From: an uncultured bacterium
GTDB taxonomy: Bacteria; Bacillota_I; Bacilli_A; RF39; UBA660
Direction of reading: 5' to 3'
NCBI GenBank assembly: GCA_905216155.1
Contig: CAJMSU010000017.1
Location: 1-28,610 of the forward strand
Length of the DNA: 28,610 nucleotides
Shown here: piece by piece, positions 6,782-14,774 of the stretch
How positions within the stretch are numbered: the stretch's first letter is position 1
Layout: every line of letters starts with the position of its first letter
The notes under the pieces: model-generated
Told to the model about the DNA's origin: nothing
What the model saw: only the letters and a program-made list of their open reading frames with translations
Databases searched by the model: none
Made by a program: the position numbers and the translations under genes

Positions 6782-7807
6782 TTAAATATTAAAATCTAAA
6801 TACACATAATTATCCATTTTATAAGATAAATTATTCTCTATATCATCTCTTGCTTCTATAGAAACCTTAGAAATCCTTTTTTCTTGAAATAAAGGATCAA
6901 TATATCTAATTTTTACTTGTTCATGTACATAATATACATCACTAGGTACAGTTTTAGATATTTTTATACTTTTGGCATTTCTCCAAATATTAAATATTTC
7001 ACTATACTTAGACTTATTTATAATATCTATAATATCACTTTCTCTTAACTCATATAAATCCTTCTTCGTAATTTTTCCATCATCACTTAACCTCTTTAAA
7101 ATATCTGCGATTAACTGCATTGAATATCTAGTTTTATCTTCACGATATATTATAGACAATTTACTTGTAACTTCAACAAACTTACATGCTTCTTTCTTTG
7201 TTTTAAAGCCTAATTCTATATCTCCTTCTTCATTTTTTTCTATTTCTATATCATTATAAATTCTTTTTATATTACTTTCATCTAATAACCCATAAGTAAA
7301 TAACGCATTAGATAATGAATATTCTAATCTATCAGATGATAATCTAGGTGTATCATTATCAGCAATTTTATATAAATGATAATCACATACTTCTTCTAAT
7401 TTTATATTATCTCGTTTTAATAAGGTCATTATTTCTTTAGAATTTTCTATAATTTTTACTGTTAAATCCTCAGTCGACTCTTGATTCATATAATCCCCAT
7501 TTAAAAAATCAACACAGTGTTTAAATACAGGTGTTGCTATATCATGAAACAAACCTGATAATGTAATTTTTTTATCATGAGTAAAATGCCAAATAATTAA
7601 AGAAACTGCTACTGAATGATCAAGACTAGAGAAGAAAAATTTACTTTTAAATAGATAAGAATAAATAGTACCACAAGTAACACTAATATATTTTTGCTTT
7701 AATAACTCCTTAGTATTTATATATTCAATTAACCACATAGGAAAATCAGGCTCCAAAATAGTAAAATAATTTCTAATTTTTTCATCTACTTCATTCAAAT
7801 AATTCAT
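6782..7807 (-). CDS. HD-domain phosphohydrolase-like protein
   Basis: A 341-aa protein with the metal-binding pattern of the HD superfamily: His64 (SLDHSVAVS), the His-Asp doublet 88-89 (LFHDIATP), His97, and a later Asp159 (SSDRLEY). The arrangement resembles dNTP triphosphohydrolase/YfbR-type HD proteins more than HD-GYP. A C-terminal region of about 170 residues has no motif I recognise. The expected activity is metal-dependent phosphate-ester hydrolysis on a nucleotide, inferred from the fold only. The start has AGGGTGATT upstream. The gene has its own promoter and terminator, and lies at the junction between the conserved block and the accessory island. Confidence 0.7.
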   Translation of the reverse strand: MNYLNEVDEKIRNYFTILEPDFPMWLIEYINTKELLKQKYISVTCGTIYSYLFKSKFFFSSLDHSVAVSLIIWHFTHDKKITLSGLFHDIATPVFKHCVDFLNGDYMNQESTEDLTVKIIENSKEIMTLLKRDNIKLEEVCDYHLYKIADNDTPRLSSDRLEYSLSNALFTYGLLDESNIKRIYNDIEIEKNEEGDIELGFKTKKEACKFVEVTSKLSIIYREDKTRYSMQLIADILKRLSDDGKITKKDLYELRESDIIDIINKSKYSEIFNIWRNAKSIKISKTVPSDVYYVHEQVKIRYIDPLFQEKRISKVSIEARDDIENNLSYKMDNYVYLDFNI

Positions 7808-7820
7808 ATAATCACCCTAT

Positions 7821-7849
7821 ATTTTATTAAAATAAACATACCAAAACAA
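7821..7849 (-). promoter_or_regulatory. promoter of the HD-domain gene
   Basis: Minus strand TTGTTT, 17 bases, TAAAAT, ending 13 bases before the start codon of the HD gene at 7807. Confidence 0.5.
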
Positions 7850-7883
7850 GTTAGCAAAATAAATTTAACAAATCTTAAAAAAC

Positions 7884-7910
7884 AAAAAAATCATCCCTTT
7901 AAGAATGATT
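7884..7910 (-). terminator. terminator overlapping the end of the small-export gene
   Basis: Stem AATCATTC/GGATGATT followed by seven T residues. The last sense codons and the stop codon of the gene at 7899-8474 form the 5' arm. Confidence 0.75.
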
Positions 7911-8474
7911 CTTATTTTTCTTATTTTTATTTAACACTATTGATAAAAGAGCAATTACAACTATTAATAATATAATTATTACTATACCTGTAAATCCTAA
8001 TGTTGCAACTATTTTACTACCAAGTGACATAATAATACCTGCCATAATAACTCCAAGAGATACAGCGATAATACTTGTCTTGAAATCAAGTTGTAAAAAA
8101 CTAGCAGCAAGCGTTCCAGTCCATGCACCAGTTCCAGGTAAAGGCACTCCTACAAATATTAATAAAGCCCAAAATATACCTCTATCACCAGCAGATTTTC
8201 TTAATTTTTTACCACCTTTTTTTCCTTTTTCTAAACACCAAGTAAAAAACTTTTTAGTATACTTTTTATCTTTGCCCCATTCTAATACTCTTCTAGCAAA
8301 TAAATAAATAACTGGAACTGGTAATAAATTACCAATTATTGCAATTGGATAATATAAAGCTATATTAAGCCCTAGGCTTTCTGCTATAGGAATTGCTCCT
8401 CTTAATTCCACTATTGGAACCATTGAAACAAAAAACACTATTATATATTTAACTATTATTGGTAAACTTGTCAT
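7899..8474 (-). CDS. small multidrug export family membrane protein (Sm_multidrug_ex-like)
   Basis: A 191-aa membrane protein matching the COG2426/Sm_multidrug_ex pattern. It has the opening helix with PIVELRGAIPIA, a second helix GNLLPVPVIYLFARRVLEW, a basic cytoplasmic loop (KYTKKFFTWCLEKGKKGGKK), the conserved loop-helix GVPLPGTGAWTGTLAA, and two further hydrophobic helices ending in a Lys/Asn-rich tail. The family name is historical and no substrate is established. It lies 15 bases downstream of lepB with AGGGAGA before the ATG, so the two are probably co-transcribed. Confidence 0.8.
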   Translation of the reverse strand: MTSLPIIVKYIIVFFVSMVPIVELRGAIPIAESLGLNIALYYPIAIIGNLLPVPVIYLFARRVLEWGKDKKYTKKFFTWCLEKGKKGGKKLRKSAGDRGIFWALLIFVGVPLPGTGAWTGTLAASFLQLDFKTSIIAVSLGVIMAGIIMSLGSKIVATLGFTGIVIIILLIVVIALLSIVLNKNKKNKNHS

Positions 8475-8489
8475 ATATGTTCTCCCTTA

Positions 8490-8999
8490 TTATTTAATTT
8501 TTTTTGTACCAAATCTATTAAATGGATAAAGAGTAAGAGAAGTTTTACCTCTTATATTATCTCTATCAATAAATCCAATTATTCTACTATCAGTAGAATT
8601 TGTTCTATTATCACCCATAACAAAATATTTATTATTAGGAATTTTTATTTTTTCTATATCATCTGTTTTCTTATGAGAAAAATTTTCCTTCACATATTTT
8701 CCATTTATATATAATTTATTATTCTTATATTCTAACGTCTCCCCAGGTAAAGCAATAACCCTTTTAATTAAATATTCATCTTCAAAATGAATTACAACTA
8801 TATCAAATCTTTTTATTTTTTGAAATCTATAACTTATCTCATCTAAAATCATTATATCTTTATTTTTTAATGTATCATTCATTGATGGTCCATTTACTCT
8901 TATAGGTGCTACTACATAAAGTTTTATAATAATAACTACAATTAATATTATTATATATGGCATTAATTCTTTAAAACACTTTTTTATTCTTTCTTTCAT
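8490..8999 (-). CDS. lepB: signal peptidase I
   Basis: A 169-aa type I signal peptidase that cleaves secretory signal peptides at the outer face of the membrane. It has one N-terminal membrane helix (13-31), box B NGPSM with the catalytic Ser39, box D YLIKRVIALPGE with the general base Lys79, and box E GDNRTNSTDSR (129-139). The length is normal for Gram-positive enzymes. It follows rplS, the usual neighbourhood in Bacillota, but a terminator separates the two, so its promoter is unclear. The C-terminus FNRFGTKKIK matches the frame-shifted tail of the chimeric pseudogene at 3115-3877, showing that a second signal peptidase gene existed. Confidence 0.95.
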   Translation of the reverse strand: MKERIKKCFKELMPYIIILIVVIIIKLYVVAPIRVNGPSMNDTLKNKDIMILDEISYRFQKIKRFDIVVIHFEDEYLIKRVIALPGETLEYKNNKLYINGKYVKENFSHKKTDDIEKIKIPNNKYFVMGDNRTNSTDSRIIGFIDRDNIRGKTSLTLYPFNRFGTKKIK

Positions 9000-9012
9000 A
9001 ATTCACCATTAA

Positions 9013-9035
9013 CAAAAAAATAAGGCTTGGCCTTA
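9013..9035 (-). terminator. rplS terminator
   Basis: Perfect stem TAAGGC-CAA-GCCTTA followed by seven T residues, directly after the rplS stop. Confidence 0.85.
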
Positions 9036-9037
9036 CT

Positions 9038-9382
9038 TTATTTTTGTCCTCTTTCTTTAATACGATATCCGCCAACCATACCTTTAAGGAATGTAAGTTT
9101 AGCACGTCTAACTTTACCTTTACGTACTACTGTTAACTTATCGATTTTTGGTGAGTTTACTGGGAATGTTCTTTCAACTCCAACACCAGAAGAAATCTTT
9201 CTTACTGTGAAAGTTTCAGATACGCTTCCATTTCTCTTAGCAACAACAACACCTTCAAAAGCTTGGATACGTTCTCTTTTACCTTCAATGATCTTGTAGT
9301 CAACTCTTACAGTATCACCAACACGAAATTCAGGAATATCTTTTCTAATTTGTCTTTCGTTAATCTTATCTATAACGTTCAT
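9038..9382 (-). CDS. rplS: 50S ribosomal protein L19
   Basis: A 114-aa L19, a large-subunit protein near the 30S contact. It is recognisable by PEFRVGDTVRVDYKI, QAFEGVVVAKRNG, FTVRKISSGVGVERTFP and KGKVRRAKLTFL. The ATG at 9382 is chosen because GGAAGGAG lies seven bases upstream and the family begins MNVIDKI; the longer frame to 9406 lacks a ribosome site. It has its own strong promoter and a structured leader, and lies between a decayed hypothetical gene and lepB. The usual trmD/rimM/rpsP partners are not in this window. Confidence 0.97.
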   Translation of the reverse strand: MNVIDKINERQIRKDIPEFRVGDTVRVDYKIIEGKRERIQAFEGVVVAKRNGSVSETFTVRKISSGVGVERTFPVNSPKIDKLTVVRKGKVRRAKLTFLKGMVGGYRIKERGQK

Positions 9383-9455
9383 ATTAGTTCTCCTTCCTAT
9401 ACACATATTTACCAGTGATCATATTTCACAAAACATCGAATCACTTCTTCAGACG
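9383..9455 (-). promoter_or_regulatory. rplS 5' leader (L19-leader-like)
   Basis: The transcript from the promoter at 9462-9490 has a leader of about 70 bases. It contains a hairpin (AGTGAT with ATCACT) before the ribosome site. Autoregulatory L19 leaders are known in low-GC Gram-positives, and the assignment here is by position and the hairpin only. Confidence 0.4.
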
Positions 9456-9461
9456 CCTTCA

Positions 9462-9490
9462 ATTATAACATAATATTTATTCAATTGCAA
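9462..9490 (-). promoter_or_regulatory. rplS promoter
   Basis: Minus strand TTGCAA, 17-base spacer ending in TGT, TATAAT. Near-consensus with an extended -10. Confidence 0.85.
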
Positions 9491-9515
9491 CTATTACTTA
9501 TTATATTTAATAATA

Positions 9516-10658
9516 TTATTTTACTTTTTTATAATTAAAATTAGCACTTTCATATACTTCATTTAGTATATGAGAATATTTATTATATTCTTCCATTTTT
9601 ATATGCATACTATTATCAAGTTCATATGGATAAGATTTAATTAAAACATTAGGAAAATGATAACTTAATCTTCTAAAAATTCTTAAATACTTATTAATAA
9701 TATTATTTTGAATACGACTATTTTCAATCTTTAAATTTTCTATTTCTTGTTTTTTCATTACATATTCTTCACTATGAATATCAATATGCAGTAACTTTTC
9801 TTCTAATTTTTTTATTTTTTTAAAAATTGCAATCTCCTTTGCTTCATATCTTATTGGAAAATAATTTTTAATTATTATATCAGATATATTATTATCTTGT
9901 AAAAATTTAAAAAATAAAACAGTAGAATATAATTGTGATACTGAAACATCTTTAATACTTTCTTCTTCATAATCATAAACTAAATCCTTATTAGCTTTAT
10001 ACAATAAACGATTTACTTTCTTAGAAAAATAAGTTTGAATATTTTTATCATTTTTTATAGCATAAATATAGCATTTATTATCACTAATACCATAATATAT
10101 ATTTGGTAAATTATAATAATTTCCATCATTATCTACTATCTGACTCTTAAAAGCATATGGTGTCTCATTAGCAGAAGGATTAACAATATCTATTTTATTT
10201 TCTATCTCTAAATTATTAAGTGATTATATTTCTCTACTTTTATATGTTTTACCAATTGAAGATAAGCTTATATTATCATTAATAAAATTAGTTCTTAATC
10301 TCAAATAGAAAATAGGATCTTTAAAATCTTCTTCAGTTGCATTATACCATACATTTAACAAACATGATTTTAACATATCATGCATATTACCATCAAAAAA
10401 CAAATAGTCTATATTTTTTAATTTTTCATTTGTAATTATGTGCTCAATCATTGCTTTTACATAATTAATTAACACTTCATTAAATAAAGTTTTATCTCTT
10501 ATATTAATAACAACATCATTATTATTAATTGATTTATTTTTATTCTCTGATGTAGAAAAATTAACATTAAATTTCCAATCACCTATCGTAACTGAATCAT
10601 TACTTGCTACTTCTGGCAATAATTCATTATAAAAAATATTTATTATATCATCTTCCAT
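9516..10658 (-). pseudogene. unknown gene interrupted by a single in-frame TAA
   Basis: The frame opens at ATG 10658, seven bases after queA, with AGGTGAAAT as ribosome site. It runs 144 codons to a TAA at 10224-10226, then continues in exactly the same frame without any other stop to TAA 9516-9518, about 380 codons in all. The second half contains a coiled-coil-like stretch (KKIKKLEEKLLHID, MKKQEIENLKIENS). I recognise no family. The reading frame on both sides has the same codon style, so the stop is recent, an assembly error, or read through; the second half might also be re-initiated at TTG 10004. It occupies the place where tgt follows queA in Bacillus. Confidence 0.7.
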
Positions 10659-10665
10659 ATTTCAC

Positions 10666-11691
10666 CTATTTTATAAACATAGCATCACCAAATGAGAAAA
10701 ATCTATATTTTTCTTCAACAGCAGTGTTATAAGCATTCATTATATTTTCCTTACCTGCCAAAGCAGAAACTAACATTATTAAAGTTGACTTAGGTAAGTG
10801 AAAATTAGTTATTAGACAGTCAATTGCCTTAAACTTATATCCAGGATATATAAATATATTAGTCCAACCACTACATTCCCTAAATTCATGATATTTAGTC
10901 ATAATAGATTCAAGTGTTCTTGTAGATGTAGTACCAACACTTATTATTCTATGACCCTCCTTTTTTGTTTTTATTAATAACTCAGCTGTTTTTTTATTCA
11001 TATGATAATACTCACTATGCATTTCATGTTCCTCTACTGATGAGACAGATACTGGTCTAAAAGTACCAAGTCCTACATGTAATGTAACAAAAGCTATATT
11101 AATACCTTTATCTTTTATTCTTTCTAATAATTCCTTAGTAAAATGTAATCCTGCTGTTGGTGCAGCAGCACTTCCAACCTCTCTAGCATAAACTGTTTGA
11201 TATCTTGTTTGATCAGCTAATTTTTCATGAATATATGGTGGTAATGGCATTGTACCTAATTTTTCTAATATTTCCATTAAAATCCCCTCATATATTAATT
11301 TAAAATGTCTAATTCCTTGATCCAATTCTTTTATACATTGAGCTTTTAACAATCCATCTCCAAAAGATACAACAGTTCCAACCTTAATACGTCTTGCTGG
11401 TTTTACAAGACATTCCCAATCATCACCCTCTATATTTTTTAAAAGAAGAATTTCAATAACAGCCCCTGTATCTACTTTTTCTCCTATCAATCTAGCAGGT
11501 AGTACTTTAGTATCATTTAAAACTAAAGTATCCCCTTCTTCTAAATAATCAATAATATCACTAAAATGCTTGTGTTCTATCTCTCCTGTTTTTCTATCAA
11601 GTACCATAAGTCTTGAAGCATCCCTTTTCTTTAAAGGTGTTTGTGCTATTAACTCTTCCGGTAAATTATAATCGAATTCTTCTACTTTCAT
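10666..11691 (-). CDS. queA: S-adenosylmethionine:tRNA ribosyltransferase-isomerase
   Basis: A 341-aa QueA, which transfers and rearranges the ribose of SAM onto preQ1 at tRNA position 34 to give epoxyqueuosine. Family segments are present: FDYNLPEELIAQ at the start, DTKVLPARLIG, PLPPYIH, TVYAREVGSAAAPTAGLHFT, VTLHVGLGTFRPV, and NFHLPKSTLIMLVSA. ATG 11691 fits the family start (MKVEEFDY) and has AGGTG six to seven bases upstream. It overlaps the end of the preceding hypothetical gene, indicating translational coupling. tgt, which normally acts before it, is not next to it here. Confidence 0.96.
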   Translation of the reverse strand: MKVEEFDYNLPEELIAQTPLKKRDASRLMVLDRKTGEIEHKHFSDIIDYLEEGDTLVLNDTKVLPARLIGEKVDTGAVIEILLLKNIEGDDWECLVKPARRIKVGTVVSFGDGLLKAQCIKELDQGIRHFKLIYEGILMEILEKLGTMPLPPYIHEKLADQTRYQTVYAREVGSAAAPTAGLHFTKELLERIKDKGINIAFVTLHVGLGTFRPVSVSSVEEHEMHSEYYHMNKKTAELLIKTKKEGHRIISVGTTSTRTLESIMTKYHEFRECSGWTNIFIYPGYKFKAIDCLITNFHLPKSTLIMLVSALAGKENIMNAYNTAVEEKYRFFSFGDAMFIK

Positions 11692-12277
11692 CATCGTCAC
11701 CTACTTTATTCATTATATATAATCCGTAATCACTCATAATATCTAAAAATTGCTTCACAACATCTTCTATACTAACACTTTCAATATAAGATATAGCTTC
11801 GCTGTCATTGTCAAAATTTTTATATTCTAATACTTCTAATATTTCACTTGCTACTTTGCTATCTTTTGTTTTCGCAAATACACTATCCATAATATTTTTA
11901 TTAAACTTTTTAGCAATTAATTCTAAATCATCAATATCACAACAAGCACTATAATTTGACAAAACTGCTAATTGCTCATAACTCAAATCATTTATTAAAT
12001 CACTATATTTATCAATATATATAGCTCCAACCATTATAGAATTTAATTTAGTACTTATCTCATCATTTGTTTTATCATTATATTTTTTATCTACTAATTT
12101 GATATAATCAATATATTTTTGATACTTTTCCTTATCTAAATTATTTATAGATATAAAACTCTCCTTGACTATTTTCTCATAAAAATTATTTTTAGCATAA
12201 GTATCTAACAATTTAATATAATTATCTTTTATTATATTAGAAATATCACTTTTTAAAAAAGATTTTTTAAATAACAT
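11666..12277 (-). CDS. hypothetical protein between ruvB and queA (203 aa)
   Basis: A 203-aa mostly helical, acidic soluble protein with no motif I recognise. It starts at ATG 12277, ten bases after ruvB, with AGGAGAT upstream, and its end overlaps the queA start by about 26 bases. Expression therefore depends on the ruv operon. The C-terminal 40 residues (VSIEDVVKQFLDIM...KVGDDDESRRIRL) are strongly charged. A gene here is not part of the Bacillus ruvA-ruvB-queA arrangement, so it may be lineage-specific. Confidence 0.75.
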   Translation of the reverse strand: MLFKKSFLKSDISNIIKDNYIKLLDTYAKNNFYEKIVKESFISINNLDKEKYQKYIDYIKLVDKKYNDKTNDEISTKLNSIMVGAIYIDKYSDLINDLSYEQLAVLSNYSACCDIDDLELIAKKFNKNIMDSVFAKTKDSKVASEILEVLEYKNFDNDSEAISYIESVSIEDVVKQFLDIMSDYGLYIMNKVGDDDESRRIRL

Positions 12278-12287
12278 TTTATATCTC

Positions 12288-13286
12288 CTATCTCTTATTT
12301 ATACCAAGTAATTTATATGCTTCATCTGTTGCTATTCTACCTCTTGCCGTTCTTTTAAGTAAACCTTTTTGTAATAAATATGGTTCATAAACATCCTCTA
12401 TAGTAGTAACTTCTTCTCCTATTGATGATGCTAATGCCTCAACTCCTACCGGTCCACCATTAAACTTATTAATTATAGCAAGTAATAGTTCATGGTCAGT
12501 GTCATTTAACCCTGCTTTATCTACCTTTAATCTTTTCAATGCCTCATCTGTAATTTGTTTATCAATTACTCCATTCCCTTTTACAAGAGCAAAATCTCTT
12601 ACTCTTTTAAATAATCTATTAGCAATTCTTGGAGTTCCTCTACTCCTTTTAGCAAGCTCTAAAGCCGCATCATCATCAACTAAAACATTTAAAACCCTAG
12701 CTGTTCTTTTTATTATCTTAGTTAACTCATCTACTGTATAAAATTGTAATTTAGAAACAATTCCAAAACGATCTCTTAATGGTGCTGATAAATCTCCAGA
12801 TCTTGTTGTTGCACCTACTAAAGTAAAGGGTGGCAAATCTATTTTTATATTTCTACTATTACCGTCACTTCCTACTATAATATCTAAAGAAAAATCTTCC
12901 ATGGCAGGGTATAAAATTTCTTCTATATATCTTGGCATCCTGTGTATTTCATCAATAAATAATACATCACCAGGTTCAAGAGAAGAAAGTATTGCTGCTA
13001 AATCTCCTGATTTTTCAATACTTGGACCTGATGCAGTTTTAATATTTGACCCTAATTCATTTGCTATAATAAACGCTAAAGTTGTCTTTCCAAGTCCTGG
13101 AGGACCATAAAGTAAAACATGATCTAAAGGTTCATTTCTTAATTTTGCTGCTTCAACAAATACAGAAATATTTTCTTTTACATCTTCCTGACCAATATAT
13201 TCACTAATAGTTTCTGGCCTTATAGTGTTATCTATTATATTATCTTCTTCTAATTCATAATTAGTAACAACACTTTCTTTATCCAT
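12288..13286 (-). CDS. ruvB: Holliday junction branch migration ATPase RuvB
   Basis: A 332-aa AAA+ motor that, with RuvA, drives branch migration of Holliday junctions. Residues 61-68 are the Walker A motif GPPGLGKT and 112-115 the Walker B DEIH. GATTRSGDLSAPLRDRFG carries sensor 1 and the arginine-finger region, RGTPRIANRLFKRVRDFA is the sensor 2 helix, and the C-terminal winged helix ends in RTARGRIAT. The length is normal. ATG 13286 has AGGGGTGAT upstream and follows ruvA by 11 bases. No ruvC is present, as is usual in Bacillota, where RecU resolves junctions. Confidence 0.97.
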   Translation of the reverse strand: MDKESVVTNYELEEDNIIDNTIRPETISEYIGQEDVKENISVFVEAAKLRNEPLDHVLLYGPPGLGKTTLAFIIANELGSNIKTASGPSIEKSGDLAAILSSLEPGDVLFIDEIHRMPRYIEEILYPAMEDFSLDIIVGSDGNSRNIKIDLPPFTLVGATTRSGDLSAPLRDRFGIVSKLQFYTVDELTKIIKRTARVLNVLVDDDAALELAKRSRGTPRIANRLFKRVRDFALVKGNGVIDKQITDEALKRLKVDKAGLNDTDHELLLAIINKFNGGPVGVEALASSIGEEVTTIEDVYEPYLLQKGLLKRTARGRIATDEAYKLLGINKR

Positions 13287-13297
13287 TTATATCACCC

Positions 13298-13861
13298 CTA
13301 TTTTAATAATAGTCTTAATGCTTCCTTTATTTTCTCTTCTATTGGTAATTCTTTATTTACTTTAGGAATAATACCCTTAATTTCTTTTTCTTTATATCCA
13401 AGTGCAAGCAACGCTTCTTTTAACTCTTCTTCATCTTCAACTACATCATCAGTTATACCAGTACCAATGAATTCTAGTTTTCCTTTCAAATCTAAAATCA
13501 TTTGTCTTGCCAATTTTTCACCTATCTTTGGAAACTTTTTTAAATAAAGAATATTTTCTCTTTCAATAGCATCCATTATCCCATCAATTGATCCTACTGC
13601 CAATATAGGAAGTGCCATTTTACAGCCCAATCCTTTTACACTAATAAGTTTTAAAAACAAATCTTTTTCTTGTTTCGTTTTAAATCCAAAAAGTAAGTGT
13701 TCATCTTCTTTTATCTGTTGATAAGTATAAATTTTATATTCATCACCTATATTATATACATATGGATTAGATACATATATTAAATAACCAATATTGTTAT
13801 TATCTACTACTATAGCATTATTTTTTATCTCTTCTATTGTTCCTTTTATATAATCGTACAT
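13298..13861 (-). CDS. ruvA: Holliday junction recognition subunit RuvA
   Basis: A 187-aa RuvA. It has the N-terminal OB-fold (MYDYIKGTIEEIKNNAIVVD), two helix-hairpin-helix motifs (VKGLGCKMALPIL and FPKIGEKLARQMILDLKGKL) that grip the junction, and a small C-terminal domain (EEELKEALLALGYKEKEI) that contacts RuvB. ATG 13861 has GGAGTTG upstream. It is the first gene of the ruvA-ruvB-hypothetical-queA unit and has a promoter at 13880-13908 that overlaps the yebC terminator. Confidence 0.96.
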   Translation of the reverse strand: MYDYIKGTIEEIKNNAIVVDNNNIGYLIYVSNPYVYNIGDEYKIYTYQQIKEDEHLLFGFKTKQEKDLFLKLISVKGLGCKMALPILAVGSIDGIMDAIERENILYLKKFPKIGEKLARQMILDLKGKLEFIGTGITDDVVEDEEELKEALLALGYKEKEIKGIIPKVNKELPIEEKIKEALRLLLK

Positions 13862-13879
13862 ATAATCAACTCCATATCA

Positions 13880-13908
13880 ATTATACACTAAAAAAAAGTG
13901 GCCTGCAA
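13880..13908 (-). promoter_or_regulatory. ruvA promoter, overlapping the yebC terminator
   Basis: Minus strand TTGCAG, 17 bases, TATAAT, 19 bases from the ruvA start. The -35 lies inside the 3' arm of the yebC terminator stem, and the U-run is the spacer. Confidence 0.65.
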
Positions 13909-13925
13909 TCGAACAGGACCCTTTT
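13889..13925 (-). terminator. yebC terminator
   Basis: Stem GG(T)CCTG/CAGGCC with a bulged T and an eight-base loop, followed by eight T residues, directly after the yebC stop. Confidence 0.7.
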
Positions 13926-14647
13926 TAATCTTCTTTTAAGTTATAGTATACCTCTTGTACATCATCTAAATCTTCTAATGTTTCTACTAATTTGTATACT
14001 TTTTCTTTGCCTTCCTCATCAAGTTCTACTTCCATGTTTGGTACATATGTTAATTCACACTCTAAAAACTCTTTTACTCCAGCTTCTTCCAAAGCTTCTT
14101 TAACACTTGTAAAATTATCTTTTTCTGTTGTAATTAAGTAATTATCCCCTACATTAACAAAATCAAGTGCTCCAGCATCAAGCGCTGTCATCATCATAGT
14201 ATCCTCATCATATTCACCTGGTATTACAATAGAACCTTGTCTTTGAAACATATAACTAACAGATCCATCAGTTCCAAGATTACCGCCAGCTTTTGTAAAG
14301 GCACTTCTAACTTGAGATGCAGTTCTATTTCTATTGTCTGTAAGACAATCTACCATAAAGGCTACTCCACCATGACCATATCCTTCATATCTAATACTTT
14401 CATAGTTTTCACTATCACTTGCTCCCTTAGCTTTTTCTATTGCCTTCATTATATTATCCTTTGGCATATTTTGTGCTTTTGCTTTATCTACAGCAAGACG
14501 AAGTGCTGCATTTTGATCAGGATCAGGTGCACCTGACTTTGCTGCTACTAATATTTCTTTAGCCAACTTTTGAAATACTTTTCCACGAGCAGCATCTAAC
14601 AATCCTTTTTTTCTATGTATTGTTGCCCATTTTGAATGTCCACTCAT
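13925..14647 (-). CDS. yebC: YebC/PmpR family protein (YebC1-type)
   Basis: A 240-aa YebC/TACO1-family protein, recognisable by the start MSGHSKWATIHRKKG and by DKAKAQNMPKDNI, YEGYGHGGVAFMVDCLTDNRNRT and FTKAGGNLGTDGSVSYMF. Members are described as transcriptional regulators and, more recently, as factors that relieve ribosome stalling on proline-rich stretches; which role applies here cannot be told. ATG 14647 has GGAGTGAT upstream. Location next to ruvA is common in bacteria, but here each has its own terminator or promoter. Confidence 0.95.
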   Translation of the reverse strand: MSGHSKWATIHRKKGLLDAARGKVFQKLAKEILVAAKSGAPDPDQNAALRLAVDKAKAQNMPKDNIMKAIEKAKGASDSENYESIRYEGYGHGGVAFMVDCLTDNRNRTASQVRSAFTKAGGNLGTDGSVSYMFQRQGSIVIPGEYDEDTMMMTALDAGALDFVNVGDNYLITTEKDNFTSVKEALEEAGVKEFLECELTYVPNMEVELDEEGKEKVYKLVETLEDLDDVQEVYYNLKED

Positions 14648-14751
14648 CTTATATCACTCCATTTCATACTTATTTATATGATATCACATATTAATTAATT
14701 ATTAAAGATATTATTTATCATTTAATTATTAAAAAATCTTTATATAACATA

Positions 14752-14774
14752 ACAAAAGAAGTATTATCTACTTC
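14752..14774 (-). terminator. thrS terminator
   Basis: Stem GAAGTA/TACTTC with loop GATAA, then TTTTGTT. The thrS stop codon lies in the loop. Confidence 0.65.

Noticed and set aside
9961..10226. Stop codon reassignment (TAA or TGA read as sense) to explain interrupted genes
   Set aside because: All housekeeping genes end normally at TAA or TAG and are intact with the standard code, and TGA acts as stop at 28345-28347. Only two genes, both plausibly decayed, have internal TAA.
14237..14536. Plus-strand frame of 99 codons inside yebC
   Set aside because: Antisense to a conserved gene, with shadow-type composition and no signals. The same applies to the plus-strand frames within rplS, ruvB and comEA.
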